64,000 nucleotides of DNA from JAXMBN01 sp046349875 (GTDB taxonomy: Bacteria; Planctomycetota; Planctomycetia; Pirellulales; Pirellulaceae), in NCBI GenBank assembly GCA_046349875.1, contig JAXMBN010000030.1:11615-75614 (forward strand), given 5' to 3'. The position numbers and the translations under genes are program-made. Of this stretch, positions 39,542 to 49,953 are shown in pieces (positions within the stretch are counted from its first letter, which is position 1; every line of letters begins with the position of its first letter). Under the pieces are notes generated by a model. That model made no database searches. It was given only the letters and a program-made list of their open reading frames with translations, and was not told the DNA's origin.

Positions 39542-41453
39542 CTACGGCAAATACTTCTTCAGAGACTCCACTCGTTCCTCTTCGGTTCAGACAACAACTT
39601 CGTTGCCACATCGGCTACTCCAAGGAAGCATAAGCCTTTTCCAGCTCGGCATCTCCAAGCAACTTACGATGATTCCAAAATCGAAGTTCCGCCATCGACT
39701 CGATCGCACCTCGTGTTTTGTTTGCGACAAGGGCTGAAGCTCGATTCTGAATGGCGCTTTCATTCACCCCTGAAGGTATATCGGCCAAAGAAACTTCATC
39801 AGCTTCGCAAAGAATTTCGACATTCCTTTCTCGAGAATGTTCGATTCACCCCTTTTGCATCTTGCATATGACATCGCTGTTGTTGAAAGACTCGGTCGAG
39901 ATCAAAGTCTTCTTTTCATGGCTTGTAGAGACGAGCGCGACGATCGTTAGGATATTACCACCACGACGATTCTGTTCGACAGTCACTTCATATACGACAA
40001 GAAGATCATATCCTTGCCGGGAGGACTTATCGATAAGATCATTAATTCATCGGTTCCCAAGTAGGTCAGGCCTGGAGTGAGTCGGTTGCGATTGGGTGTG
40101 GCTTCTTTCCTGTGATTGGTTGCGTCGTTGAGCGACCCCTGCCATTCCGCCGCCAGGTCCCATCCCCAGCCCTGGGGCAGACATACCGCCTCCACTACTT
40201 CCACCATCGATGGTTCAGCATCACCCAAAGCAACGCCCTCGGAGCCGGCACCCGAACCAAAGCCACTGACACCACCACCGCCATTCGTAGTCGCGGCTGC
40301 CATTTCAAGGTTGGTAAAGGAGCTTCCCAATGAACCAGACTCAAACAGTTCTTTCACATGGTCGATCAGCAATCGGCCCATGTCGCCGGTGATTTCAACT
40401 AGGCCTTTGTTGCCGCTGCCTGTTCCTCCCGTGGATCCCGATGGTTTTCCCATCCCCATCCCCGAACCGAATCCTTCCATTTCCCCACTACCAGATCCTC
40501 CCCCATTGGCATTGTTGCCCGCTAGAACATTGATGGGGTTGTACGAAGTCAACTGAGGTGGTGCCTTCAAAGCGACACCAACAGCAATGCGACATCCGAT
40601 TTGAGGCTGCTTGCGCATCGGTGACCAACGCATGCGTTCCATGTAATCGGCCGCTTCGCTTTCCGAAGCCAATATGTGTCCTTGGATCAATGCATAGGCT
40701 TCTTTCTCATGCCCCTTCTTGAATGCATCTTCAGCGCGTTCGCGAAGAGTTAGCTTTCGAGGTGAGGGCGGCGGAGCCTGAGTGTTGTTTCCGCCAAAAG
40801 CTAGGAAGCGAACCCGCCTCCTCCGCTTGAACTCTCCATTTCGGAACCAGGCGCCAGATTCGACGCAGCAGCGTTCGACCGACCTTTGGGAACGGCCCCA
40901 ACTCCAACGCCGCCACTGGATTGTGGAGGTTGACCTCCGGAGCTAGCTGGCTCCTGTCCTCCAAGAGCAAACCCTCCACTGGAAACTGTACCTCCTCCGC
41001 CGCTGGAGACGGTACCGCCACCGCTGCTAACCCGCTTATCGCCGCTAGAAACATTTCCGCCGCTAGAAACATTTCCGCCGCCCCAGAAACGGTTCCACCA
41101 CTTGAGACTGTCCCACCGCTGGATACGGTTCCTCCACTCGACACCGCCGTTCCACCGCTGGAAACCATGCCGCCTGCAGCACCACTGGTGGATACGCCTT
41201 CTACAGGACCACTACCTCGACCAGACGACATTTCATCTTCGGACCCTACACCCAAGTTGGATGTATTGGCTGCCGTACCACTTGGACTGGAAGGAGGTTC
41301 GGCTGCAGTGTTGGCAGATGGAGTCGGGGTAGGAGCCGATGGAGTTGGTGCGGAAGGAGGTGCAACCGCTGCGTTATTGCCACCGCCACCACATCCGACC
41401 GGAACGCTCAAACAACCAAGGACCACCGCACTCCAGAGTATCTTCCGTTTCAT
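39542..41453 (-). pseudogene. Gly/Ser-repeat lipoprotein, multiply frameshifted
   Basis: One gene of about 637 codons rebuilt across several frames. It begins at the ATG 41451-41453 (GAGGAAATC just upstream) with a signal peptide MKRKILWSAVVLGCLSVPVGC that ends in a lipobox-like Cys. Next come Ala/Pro repeats and a long run of SSGGTV/SSGGNV units (41180-40960), shifting frame near 41090. After another shift near 40810 the frame carries RKLTLRERAEDAFKKGHEKEAYALIQGHILA...AADYMERMRWSP, then LVEITGDMGRLLIDHVKELFES. Further shifts near 40200-40020 lead to GYDLLVVYEVTVEQNRRGGN and VALVSTSHEKKTLIS, then ESMAELRFWNHRKL, and an end EEERVESLKKYLP with stop at 39542-39544. The family is unknown; planctomycete proteins with an ALIQGHILA-type helical segment resemble it. 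Envelope-anchored by prediction. Confidence 0.6.
40960..41180 (-). repeat. Imperfect 18-bp coding repeats (SSGGTV/SSGGNV)
   Basis: Tandem units of about 18 bp encode SSGGTV-like hexapeptides; two adjacent copies at about 41040-41075 (CCGCCGCTAGAAACATTT) are identical. The repeat block holds one of the frameshifts in the lipoprotein gene, where miscounted repeats or assembly slips would be expected. Confidence 0.75.
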
Positions 41454-41639
41454 GATTTCCTCGATCGTTGATCGATCACCGTGGAACCCAGCGAAGACAA
41501 GTCGCGCACCAATCGCGTTTTCGCTAAGCATTGAACACCGTCAGTATGGTAAAACTACAGCAGGGTGTCTAGCAAGATTAGCGGTTTTCGCACCCGACCC
41601 CCACCCCATTTCCTCGCCTTCCAAGATTCACTTCCTTCC

Positions 41640-44600
41640 ATGATTCGACAACTGGTACTACTCCTCAGTTCCCTTTTCGCTGGATTCATGTTGCCTCCGA
41701 CGATTTCCGTTTTGGGCCAAGAATCACCGCAAGCCTTCATTCCTCGCCGTCAATCCGCTCCTCCAGGTCCACCCTTGGCCCCGGCAGATGCCATCGCCAA
41801 GATGTCCGTCCCCGAGGGATTTCATGTCGAATTGGTGGCATCGGAACCCCAATTGATCAATCCTGTTTCCATGGCCTTCGATGACCGTGGCCGCATCTAT
41901 GTTACGGAGAGCTTTGAGTATCCGAGACTTTCGTCGGGTCCTGGAAAGGATCGCATCAAAATTTTAGAAGATACGGATGCTGATGGACGCGTCGATCGTG
42001 TCACTATCTTCGCGGAAGGCCTCAACATCCCTTCCGGCATCGCCGTTGGCCATGGAGGCGTTTGGGTAGCCAATTCTCCAGACCTTCTTTTCCTCAAAGA
42101 TACCGATGGTGATGACCGAGCCGATGTTACCGAAGTCGTGGTGACAGGCTTTGGTCGGGCCGACACTCACGAACTTCCCAACGCATTGACATGGGGACCC
42201 GACGGTTGGCTATATGGACTCAATGGTGTCTTCAATCCGAGCCGCATTCAACAAGCAAATCAGACCTTTGATTTTACTTGTGCAATGTTTCGAATCGATC
42301 CGAAGTCGCGTAAGTTCGAAGTGTTTTGCCAAGGAACCAGCAACCCATGGGGCATCGCCTTCAATGCCGAGGGAAGCGCTTTCATCTCCGCTTGTGTCAT
42401 CGACCACCTGTGGCACTTAACCGAAACTGGCTATTACCATCGTCAAGGTGGTCCTTATCCACCATTCACTTGGAAGATGGATTCCATTGTGAATTACACG
42501 CACCAAATGGCGGCATACTGTGGCATCGAGTATCTCGACACTCCAGCATACCCCGAGTCTTATCGACAAAAACTGGTTATGGGAAATATCCATGGAGGCT
42601 GCCTCAATGTCGATCGCGTGGAGCGTCAAGGTTCGACCTACCGAGGCCACAAGGAAGAAGACTTACTGACAGCCAACGACGTGTGGTTCATGCCAGTCGC
42701 ACAGAAAGTTGGTCCTGACGGATGCCTTTATATTCTCGATTGGTACGACCGATACCATTGTTATCAAGATGCTAATGCAGACCCTGAAGGAATCGATCGC
42801 GGACATGGGCGACTGTACCGACTTGTGCATAAAAAACGCCCTGCGATCGAAGTCTCCGATATAAGTCGATGTGACCTTCCTACTTTGGTATCTCTCCTGG
42901 GCCATCGTAACGTTTTCTTGCGAAACCAATCGCAACTCGAATTGGCTGAGCGAAGTGATCCCCAAGCGATTCCCCTGTTGATGGAATCAATGAACGATTC
43001 TTCCAAGCCCATCGAACATCGCCTACGAGCGATTTGGACGATCATCGCGATGAAACAAGTTTCGTCCGACATGGTACGTCAGTGGTTGGCTTCTTCCGAA
43101 CCTGAAATTCAAGCCTGGGGAATCCGCGCATTAGGCCACCATCCCCAACTCGCAAAAGAGGCTTCGATCGAAGCAGAACTCCATTCCCTTCGATCTCATG
43201 ATGACCCACGCGTCCGCTTGGAACTTGCGATTGCCATGCCTAAGGTCTTTCCAGAAAACGCTGCCAGTTGGAGCGTACTGTCGGCTCGGCATAACCAAGG
43301 TGACTCACACATCACCAAAATTCTGTGGCAAGGGATGCTTCCGTCCATGATTGCGCGACATTCGATGATCGCACCATCATTGGTTGACCCCGCGACGACT
43401 ACGAATTCGTCACTCTATGAAATGGCGCCTCGCTTCGTCGATCGTTGGATCTCCGAAGTTGCCGGAACACAAGACGCAGTTCTCCGCGATCAACTTGCCC
43501 AGTCGTTAACCCTTGTTATTCAAGACATTCAAAAACGTAATCCTTCCATGAATGGGGAAGTGTACCAACGACTGGTAGAACGCTTCCACAATCGCGAACT
43601 ATCGTTAGAAAAGTATCCATGGCTACGAAGTTGGAACTTAGCACCCTTGGATCAAGCACTTCCATCACAAATTCAGTTTGCAGCTTTTGTTGGGGACACC
43701 CATGCAATCGGACGTCTCGTGACTGGGATCACTGCATCAGAAGTCCCCGCCCCAACCCAAGTGTCCTACGTACAGTCTCTCGTTTTATGCGCTCCCAAAG
43801 AATTTAATGACTTGGCGTCAAAGATCTTAGAAGACCCAAACCTCTTCAAACCTCAAGCCCCTGTTCGCGATGCCATTCTGGGCCACATCATTCGCTCTGG
43901 AACCGAGGCGCATCGCCAAAAACTGCTCGCCGGTCTGTCGCAACTGCCGCAATCCATTCAAGCCACTCTGGCAGATCGATTTTGCCAGCAAGAAGGGACC
44001 TCGATCGAGTTCTTGCAAGCTATCGAAAGAAATCAACTTCATAAAGAGCTGGTCGGCCCGGAACGCGTTCGTCTTCTTTCCAAGAGCAACAATGGTTCCG
44101 TTCAAGGATTGGTCAAAAAGATTTGGGGGGACGTGCGATTGGAAGTATCTCCCGATCGACAACAAGTCATCCGAAAACAGCACGACTTCCTTCACGGATC
44201 GCGTGGAAATGCCGAAGCTGGCTGGAAAGTTTACGATCGAACCTGTGGTCAATGCCACGTTCTTCACGGAAGAGGACAGGAGGTGGGTCCCAATATTACT
44301 CGCAATGGTCGCGGAACTTTTGAACAACTTTTGTCGAGCGTGTTTGATCCCAATCTGGTCATTGGGGAGGCTTACCGTGGAGTCACCGTGGCAACTCAAG
44401 ATGGACAGGTCCTGCAAGGTTTGCTTGTTGAACGGACCGAAAATCACATCAAACTAAAGCTCCAAGGGGGCAAGGTTGAGACCGTGCCGATGAGCGAAGT
44501 GTCGCAATGGAAACAAAGCGACAAGTCGCTGATGCCTGAGGGATTGGAACAGCAGATACGCGGACAGGAACTCGTCGATCTCTTTGCACTTCTTTGCTTG

Positions 44601-44675
44601 GAACTTGAACCGTCCGCTGCGGACAATACAGCCATTCCGGGAACACCACCCAACCTAACCGCCCCAAAGAAGTAA
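41640..44675 (+). CDS. PVC-type haem-binding CxxCH protein (membrane-bound dehydrogenase-like, HEAT repeats)
   Basis: A secreted protein of about 1011 residues. The ATG at 41640 starts a signal peptide (MIRQLVLLLSSLFAGFMLPPTISVLG); the frame is open upstream to a GTG at 41565. The N-terminal half is the beta-propeller-like dehydrogenase domain (TIGR02604 type): VPEGFHVELVASEPQLINPVSMAFDDRGR, DGRVDRVTIFAEGL, GGCLNVDR, and YILDWYDRYHCY. The middle has HEAT-like helical repeats. The C-terminal 140 residues are the Planctomycete haem domain (TIGR02603 type), with one CGQCH motif in GWKVYDRTCGQCH, then GPNITRNGRGTFEQLLSSVFDPN and an ending MPEGL..QELVDLFALL. It probably carries one c-type haem in the periplasm. 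Substrate unknown. The family is greatly expanded in planctomycetes. Confidence 0.9.
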   Translation: MIRQLVLLLSSLFAGFMLPPTISVLGQESPQAFIPRRQSAPPGPPLAPADAIAKMSVPEGFHVELVASEPQLINPVSMAFDDRGRIYVTESFEYPRLSSGPGKDRIKILEDTDADGRVDRVTIFAEGLNIPSGIAVGHGGVWVANSPDLLFLKDTDGDDRADVTEVVVTGFGRADTHELPNALTWGPDGWLYGLNGVFNPSRIQQANQTFDFTCAMFRIDPKSRKFEVFCQGTSNPWGIAFNAEGSAFISACVIDHLWHLTETGYYHRQGGPYPPFTWKMDSIVNYTHQMAAYCGIEYLDTPAYPESYRQKLVMGNIHGGCLNVDRVERQGSTYRGHKEEDLLTANDVWFMPVAQKVGPDGCLYILDWYDRYHCYQDANADPEGIDRGHGRLYRLVHKKRPAIEVSDISRCDLPTLVSLLGHRNVFLRNQSQLELAERSDPQAIPLLMESMNDSSKPIEHRLRAIWTIIAMKQVSSDMVRQWLASSEPEIQAWGIRALGHHPQLAKEASIEAELHSLRSHDDPRVRLELAIAMPKVFPENAASWSVLSARHNQGDSHITKILWQGMLPSMIARHSMIAPSLVDPATTTNSSLYEMAPRFVDRWISEVAGTQDAVLRDQLAQSLTLVIQDIQKRNPSMNGEVYQRLVERFHNRELSLEKYPWLRSWNLAPLDQALPSQIQFAAFVGDTHAIGRLVTGITASEVPAPTQVSYVQSLVLCAPKEFNDLASKILEDPNLFKPQAPVRDAILGHIIRSGTEAHRQKLLAGLSQLPQSIQATLADRFCQQEGTSIEFLQAIERNQLHKELVGPERVRLLSKSNNGSVQGLVKKIWGDVRLEVSPDRQQVIRKQHDFLHGSRGNAEAGWKVYDRTCGQCHVLHGRGQEVGPNITRNGRGTFEQLLSSVFDPNLVIGEAYRGVTVATQDGQVLQGLLVERTENHIKLKLQGGKVETVPMSEVSQWKQSDKSLMPEGLEQQIRGQELVDLFALLCLELEPSAADNTAIPGTPPNLTAPKK

Positions 44676-44751
44676 GAGATCTCAGCGATTCAAGGGCAAT
44701 TTTTAGCCCGGATTCTTCACTTGAATCCCTCGGATCGGATACATTGATGGG

Positions 44752-47667
44752 GTGATATTGGTGAGTTCTCCGCCTTCGACAAGGCGAAAGGAAGAGTTCG
44801 TGCGCCGTAAGCGTCCCTTCAATGACCCGATTCGTCGAACCCCGGTGGTGCGGCGTCTTCAGTTTGATTCGCTGGAGGACCGCAAGCTACTCGCAGGTTT
44901 GAACGTATTCGTCTTTGAAGACGGTGATGGATCTGGCACGCATTCAGCCGATGAAATGGGTGCGGCCGATCGCGTCCTTTTTCTCGATCAAGATCGCGAT
45001 GGTGTGCTCGATAGTAATGAGTCATGGACGAAGACCGACGCCGATGGACGCGCTCGATTCGACTCGTTGCCCGACGGAGATTATTGGCCAACACTCTTTG
45101 GACGTAATCAATCGACCCTTGCAACCAATCATGTGGCTCCTGCACGATCCACCGTGTTGCATCCGTCGATCGATGCCAAGCAAGTGCTTGGATGGCAAAC
45201 AGAGCAATCCCTTTGGATTGCCACTTCGCACTCGATCGATCTGATCGATGCGTCTAGCCAAGGTATTATCGACTCGATTCGTTTAGACCAACGGATTATC
45301 GACGTGGCGTTGGATCCTCAGAGTTCCACGGCCTTCGCAATCCTCGAATCAGCAGAGATGGAACGATCCTTGGTTTCGATCCAACTCAACTCGCACACGA
45401 CACAAGCCGTAGACAACACCTTCGGGCTTGGATGGCATTCGATCCACAAAACATCTTCAGCATTCCTTGCGCGACTGCAGGACGGCCCCACAACTACATC
45501 CCTGGTCCAACTCAATGCAACGACGCTCGCGTGGAATTGGGTAGAGAACTCGCGTCAATCCATCGATGCTCAGTATCTAGCGTCACCTTCCTCAAATGAC
45601 TTGTTGGTGGTTGTTCCCAGTACGATTGGATCTGGATCCAGTTCATCCAGTGGTGCTGCATCCGAACTCCAACGAATTGAACTCCAAGACCAAAAGATCT
45701 GGATTCGCCAAACACGAACTTGGAATTCACCGATCCGCTCGATGCAACTCGACGCTACAGCGAGCCACTACTTGATCGCCGATGCGCAGGGCTGGAGCGT
45801 TCTGGCTCCAAATCTGAATTCACTCTATCAGCTTCCCAATCCCAATGCTTCGGTTGTCTACGATGCATTGCGGCAAACATTGTTTGCAATGGATACCGAT
45901 CGGGGCCAAGCAACAGTAACGTCGATTGCGGATGGCCGTGAAATTGCCAGTGTACCGTTTCAGGGATTCGAGCAAATGGGAACGATGTTCGTTAACCCAT
46001 CTCGAACGGTTGCTTATGGCCTGTCAGCCAATGGCTTGTTTTCTCTTGGCTTAACGGAAGCCGTTTCTCCTCAGATCCGATTGGTTCAAAACCACGAATT
46101 CGCGAGTGTGGCTTTCGGAGTCAAAACAACGCGATCCAATGCGTTGCCCCGTTTTTCAGCACCATCGCAATTGGATGTTTTAGAAGATGACGCCATCGGC
46201 ATCGGGCTTCGCGATCCTCGTTTGCAATTGCAAGATGTCGATCGTGATCTGGTGGGATTGTTCGTCGTCGATCCACCCAAGCATGGGAAACTAGCTTGGT
46301 CCCTGACGGACGGCGGAGTCTATACTCCCAATTCCAATTATGAGGGCAGGGACTCCATAGTCGTTCAAGCGTTCGATGGGGCAGGGTGGTCAGCGCCCGT
46401 GACGTTAGGACTGAACATTCTTGGGGTGAACGACATTCCTTCGGGAATCCATACAGACCTTGCCGCTGTTCCAGAGAACATCACCCCAGGATCGGCGATT
46501 GGTGTAGTGACGGTACTCGATCCCGATCGTGATGCATCCTATCGAGTGACCGTAGATGACTCCCGCTTGCTGGTGATCGACGGTGTTTTGCAACTCGCTG
46601 CGGGTGCTCATCTCGATTATGAATCCGAGCCATCGATCACTTTTGTCATTACCGCGGCCGATCTGAGTCATCCCGAGGATGTAGTAACCCAAACGATCAC
46701 CCTCGATGTCCGCGATCAAAACGATCCTCCGCAGCGCATCGATAGTCAATCGCACCCAATCTCGGAGAACGAGATCGGGATTGCTGTGGCATCGCTTCGA
46801 GTCGTCGATGGAGAAAACCGCGATACCTACCGCTGGATCGTTTCCGACGCACGTTTTGTTGTTATCGACCAAGGACTTTATCTCGCACCGGGCGTTTCGC
46901 TGAACTATGAGGAGACTCCTTCCATCGATGTCGTGTTAACGGCGATCGATGCTGATGGAAACCAAGTTTCGAAGACGATCCATGTGGAAGTTGTCGACAC
47001 CAATGATCCTCCGATGAGTTTGACGCTCGATCAAAACGAAGTCGTGGGCGAGGTGCCGGGGTATCGTATTGGATCGATTCGAATCGAAGATGAAGATCAA
47101 GCCGAACGCTACGAGTATTCGGTCAGCGACCCTCGATTTGTGGTTGTTGGAAACCAACTGCAACTGCGTCCAACGGAATCGCTTCCTTTCTCCGAAAACC
47201 CGATCCAAATTCGGGTGATGGCAAGATCGGTGCTCGATGGTACCACGATCGAACGCCCCATCACGATTCATGTCGTGGAAAGTCGATCACCTCACCAAAA
47301 TCCAATCGATCCTCTAGATGTCGATGGCGATGGAATTGTCACTCCTCGCGACCCATTGATTCTTATCAATCATCTCAATCGACATGGTCCAGGACGAATT
47401 AATGCACCTGCTCCTGGGGATGGCGAGCCTGGTTACTATTTTGACGTGAATGGCGATGGAGTCATCACGCCGCTCGACATCATTATCATCTTGAATCATC
47501 TCAATCGTTTCGGTGTGGTTCAGAGCGGTTCGCCCGATCATGACACCCGGACCGGACAAGGCGAAGGCGAAGGTGCACTAACGTCTGAATTGCATGACAT
47601 GTCCTTGACGTCGTACCTTGCCGAACAGCAAGTTCGTGATCTGCAACCTCGCTATCGCAAGCGATAG
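44752..47667 (+). CDS. Large secreted protein with LEPR-like N-terminus, cadherin-like and dockerin domains
   Basis: A 971-residue protein, probably surface or secreted. The N-terminus has a basic stretch ending RRLQFDSLEDRKLLAG, the LEPR-XLL-like signal segment of large planctomycete exoproteins. An SdrD B-like segment with Ca-type Asp repeats follows (VFEDGDGSGTHSADE), then a beta-propeller-like middle (about 120-430), then a Cadherin/Ig-like series whose units each carry YE-type turns (HLDYESEPSITFVI, SLNYEETPSIDVVL) and VxDxNDxP (VRDQNDPP, VVDTNDPP). It ends with two dockerin type I motifs: DVDGDGIVTPRDPLILINHLN and DVNGDGVITPLDIIIILNHLN. The GTG at 44752 is used; GTG 44761 or 44803 are alternatives. 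It is most likely a cell-surface binding protein; the ligand is unknown. Confidence 0.83.
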   Translation: MILVSSPPSTRRKEEFVRRKRPFNDPIRRTPVVRRLQFDSLEDRKLLAGLNVFVFEDGDGSGTHSADEMGAADRVLFLDQDRDGVLDSNESWTKTDADGRARFDSLPDGDYWPTLFGRNQSTLATNHVAPARSTVLHPSIDAKQVLGWQTEQSLWIATSHSIDLIDASSQGIIDSIRLDQRIIDVALDPQSSTAFAILESAEMERSLVSIQLNSHTTQAVDNTFGLGWHSIHKTSSAFLARLQDGPTTTSLVQLNATTLAWNWVENSRQSIDAQYLASPSSNDLLVVVPSTIGSGSSSSSGAASELQRIELQDQKIWIRQTRTWNSPIRSMQLDATASHYLIADAQGWSVLAPNLNSLYQLPNPNASVVYDALRQTLFAMDTDRGQATVTSIADGREIASVPFQGFEQMGTMFVNPSRTVAYGLSANGLFSLGLTEAVSPQIRLVQNHEFASVAFGVKTTRSNALPRFSAPSQLDVLEDDAIGIGLRDPRLQLQDVDRDLVGLFVVDPPKHGKLAWSLTDGGVYTPNSNYEGRDSIVVQAFDGAGWSAPVTLGLNILGVNDIPSGIHTDLAAVPENITPGSAIGVVTVLDPDRDASYRVTVDDSRLLVIDGVLQLAAGAHLDYESEPSITFVITAADLSHPEDVVTQTITLDVRDQNDPPQRIDSQSHPISENEIGIAVASLRVVDGENRDTYRWIVSDARFVVIDQGLYLAPGVSLNYEETPSIDVVLTAIDADGNQVSKTIHVEVVDTNDPPMSLTLDQNEVVGEVPGYRIGSIRIEDEDQAERYEYSVSDPRFVVVGNQLQLRPTESLPFSENPIQIRVMARSVLDGTTIERPITIHVVESRSPHQNPIDPLDVDGDGIVTPRDPLILINHLNRHGPGRINAPAPGDGEPGYYFDVNGDGVITPLDIIIILNHLNRFGVVQSGSPDHDTRTGQGEGEGALTSELHDMSLTSYLAEQQVRDLQPRYRKR

Positions 47668-47686
47668 CTAGAAAGCTCAATGAGTG

Positions 47687-48901
47687 ATGGCTGGATTCGA
47701 CGTTGATATCGTCGTCGTGGGTGGTGGTATCGTTGGGCTTTCCACCGCCTATCAACTTTCTGAACTCGCCGACGATCTTCGCATTCTTGTGGTGGAGAAA
47801 GAAGAGGCAATCTGCCTCCATCAATCAGGCAGGAATTCTGGGGTAATCCACTCCGGTATTTACTATCAACCAGGGTCTCTTAAAGCGAAGACCTGCCTGG
47901 AAGGCAAGGCGATGCTCGAATCGTTTTGCAGAGAACACGGAATTGCCTTCGAGTCCTGTGGCAAAGTCATCGTGGCGGTGGATGATGCCGAATTGCCGGC
48001 CATGGAAAAAATCTATGCTCGCGGTCAGGCCAATGGTGTTGCCTGTCGGATCATCGATCGGCACGAGCTGCAACAATTGGAACCTCATGCTGCAGGCGTA
48101 GCGGCGATTCACGTTCCCGGAACAGGAATTGTCGACTACCCAGGCGTTTGCAACGTGCTGGCTGACCGACTCCGCAAACGTGGTCACACCATACTGCTCC
48201 AATCACCTCTGCGTTCCTGCGCGTCGCACGAAGGTTATCTCGAAGTGGTGGCTGGTGATAGCACCATTAAAACGCGACAGCTAGTGAACTGCGCTGGCCT
48301 GCATTGCGATCGTGTGATGCGTCTTTGCGGTGCCACACCGCCAGCCAAGATCATTCCCTTCCGCGGTGAATATTACGAACTGACATCGGATGCGGAATAC
48401 CTTTGCCGCAATTTGATTTACCCTGTTCCCAATCCGAATTTCCCATTTCTCGGAGTTCACTTCACACGAATGGTGCACGGAGGAGTCGAGTGTGGCCCCA
48501 ATGCAGTGCTTGCAATGGCTCGCGAAGGCTATGATTGGTCGACATGGAATCTTCGCGACCTATCCGAATCTCTGACCTATCCGGGATTCATGCGTATCGC
48601 GAGCCGCTTCTGGAAAACGGGCGCTGGTGAAATCGTTCGTTCTTTGTCGAAGTCGGCATTTGTCAAAGCTCTTCAACGACTCATCCCCGCCATCCAGATC
48701 CAACAATTGCATCGCGCCCCGGCAGGTGTTCGCGCCCAAGCGATCGCACCCGATGGTTCCATGGTCGACGATTTTCTGATCGTCGATCAACCTCGCGCTA
48801 TCCACGTATGCAATGCACCAAGCCCTGCTGCCACAGCATCCCTGAAGATCGGACAGCACATCGCTCATCGAGTTCTCGAACAACAAAGTACGCTCGAATA
48901 A
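47687..48901 (+). CDS. lhgO: L-2-hydroxyglutarate oxidase
   Basis: A FAD-dependent oxidase of the DAO family that converts L-2-hydroxyglutarate to 2-oxoglutarate. The 404 residues open with DVDIVVVGGGIVGLSTAYQL, the FAD-binding GxGxxG, then VVEKEEAICLHQSGRNSGVIHSGIYYQPGSLKA, a near-exact LhgO pattern. Later landmarks are ESCGKVIVAVDD, CAGLHCDRVMRLCG, PFRGEYYEL, HFTRMVHGGVECGPNAVLA and a C-terminal RAPAGVRAQAIAPDGSMVDDF. Start ATG 47687 or the GTG one codon earlier. It follows the dockerin gene by about 20 nt but is functionally unrelated. Membrane-associated oxidation of a metabolic by-product is the usual role. Confidence 0.93.
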   Translation: MAGFDVDIVVVGGGIVGLSTAYQLSELADDLRILVVEKEEAICLHQSGRNSGVIHSGIYYQPGSLKAKTCLEGKAMLESFCREHGIAFESCGKVIVAVDDAELPAMEKIYARGQANGVACRIIDRHELQQLEPHAAGVAAIHVPGTGIVDYPGVCNVLADRLRKRGHTILLQSPLRSCASHEGYLEVVAGDSTIKTRQLVNCAGLHCDRVMRLCGATPPAKIIPFRGEYYELTSDAEYLCRNLIYPVPNPNFPFLGVHFTRMVHGGVECGPNAVLAMAREGYDWSTWNLRDLSESLTYPGFMRIASRFWKTGAGEIVRSLSKSAFVKALQRLIPAIQIQQLHRAPAGVRAQAIAPDGSMVDDFLIVDQPRAIHVCNAPSPAATASLKIGQHIAHRVLEQQSTLE

Positions 48902-48987
48902 AACGCCGTTAGATCAAGTGGCCGCTAAGCCGCTGGCCCGTCTTGCAACTAGCGAAAGCGATAATCGCTCGAACCGTTCGCGTTGGA

Positions 48988-49878
48988 TTAAGCCGATTGC
49001 AGAATGCGATCCAAAGCCATAAACGCAACCGACCATTGTGGCTTGGTTTGAAGATAGGTTTCCCACCAACTCAGCAGTTTGGAAACGACATCCTGATCCT
49101 CGCGTGGCACGGGAACTTGCCACTGTTCAATGGCAAGGGATAACGTTGGCTCATCGATCTTCGTTAGCTCGACGATCTGCCCAGCGGCAAGAATCGGTGG
49201 CAACATTGCTAGCGCTGCAACCTCGGGCAATCTCCCTCCATGGACCCCTTCGCTATAGATGGGTGTATCCAGTTGGAGTTGAACCAATAACCACGCAAGC
49301 CGAACGACTTCAGGGAGTTCCGGTATGACGTTGGTGAGTATGGCTTCAACACAAACGCGATTGGGGCCAAGGTGAGCTGATCCGTAGCCTCCGAGCACAG
49401 GCTGCAACAATACCACCTCTGCTTGAGGCACTAGAAGCGACTTATCAGTGAGCCTTCCCACATGCGCTAATAGTCCACTCCCATACCCCTCCCAAAACTC
49501 CTTCAAGGGGCGTGAGCGAAGCTCCAATTGCTCCAATAGCTTGGGATAGATGACACCGAAGGCGGCTTCCATATCGGTGATCTTGCTCGCTAGAAAATTG
49601 AGTTGAGTGGCCTTGATGTTTTGAGCCCCCAACAATCGAATCAAAACACGTTCTGCAAGCTCGCGATTGGAATCGAGTTCCGCGCTCCAGGAAAGCAGTT
49701 CGCCCCAGAAATTCTTGCGAGCTAAAACGGGTAGACGCAACGAAAAGTCATGGAGCTCCACAGATAATTCGCGATAGGACGCATCGAGCCGATTATCGAC
49801 GACGGGAAGCGACATCGCCATGGCCCGCGCAGCATGGAGTGCGCTCGTTGAAAGATTTGGCTTCCAAGTAAGCTTCAT
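48988..49878 (-). CDS. Conserved hypothetical protein
   Basis: A 296-residue protein rich in Leu and Glu and predicted to be helical. No signal peptide; no motif I recognise. Segments such as WGELLSWSAELDSNRELAERVLIRLL, MEAAFGVIYPKLLEQLEL, and GRLPEVAALAMLPPILAAGQIVEL suggest a compact cytosolic protein. It starts 76 nt after the nitrilase gene stop on the same strand and may be the last gene of that operon. Function unknown. Confidence 0.6.
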   Translation of the reverse strand: MKLTWKPNLSTSALHAARAMAMSLPVVDNRLDASYRELSVELHDFSLRLPVLARKNFWGELLSWSAELDSNRELAERVLIRLLGAQNIKATQLNFLASKITDMEAAFGVIYPKLLEQLELRSRPLKEFWEGYGSGLLAHVGRLTDKSLLVPQAEVVLLQPVLGGYGSAHLGPNRVCVEAILTNVIPELPEVVRLAWLLVQLQLDTPIYSEGVHGGRLPEVAALAMLPPILAAGQIVELTKIDEPTLSLAIEQWQVPVPREDQDVVSKLLSWWETYLQTKPQWSVAFMALDRILQSA

Positions 49879-49953
49879 GAAGGAAAACGCAAAAGGTACT
49901 ACGGAGACGATTCACCATCAAGGAAATGGCGTCGCATTGTGGGTTCGAATCCT

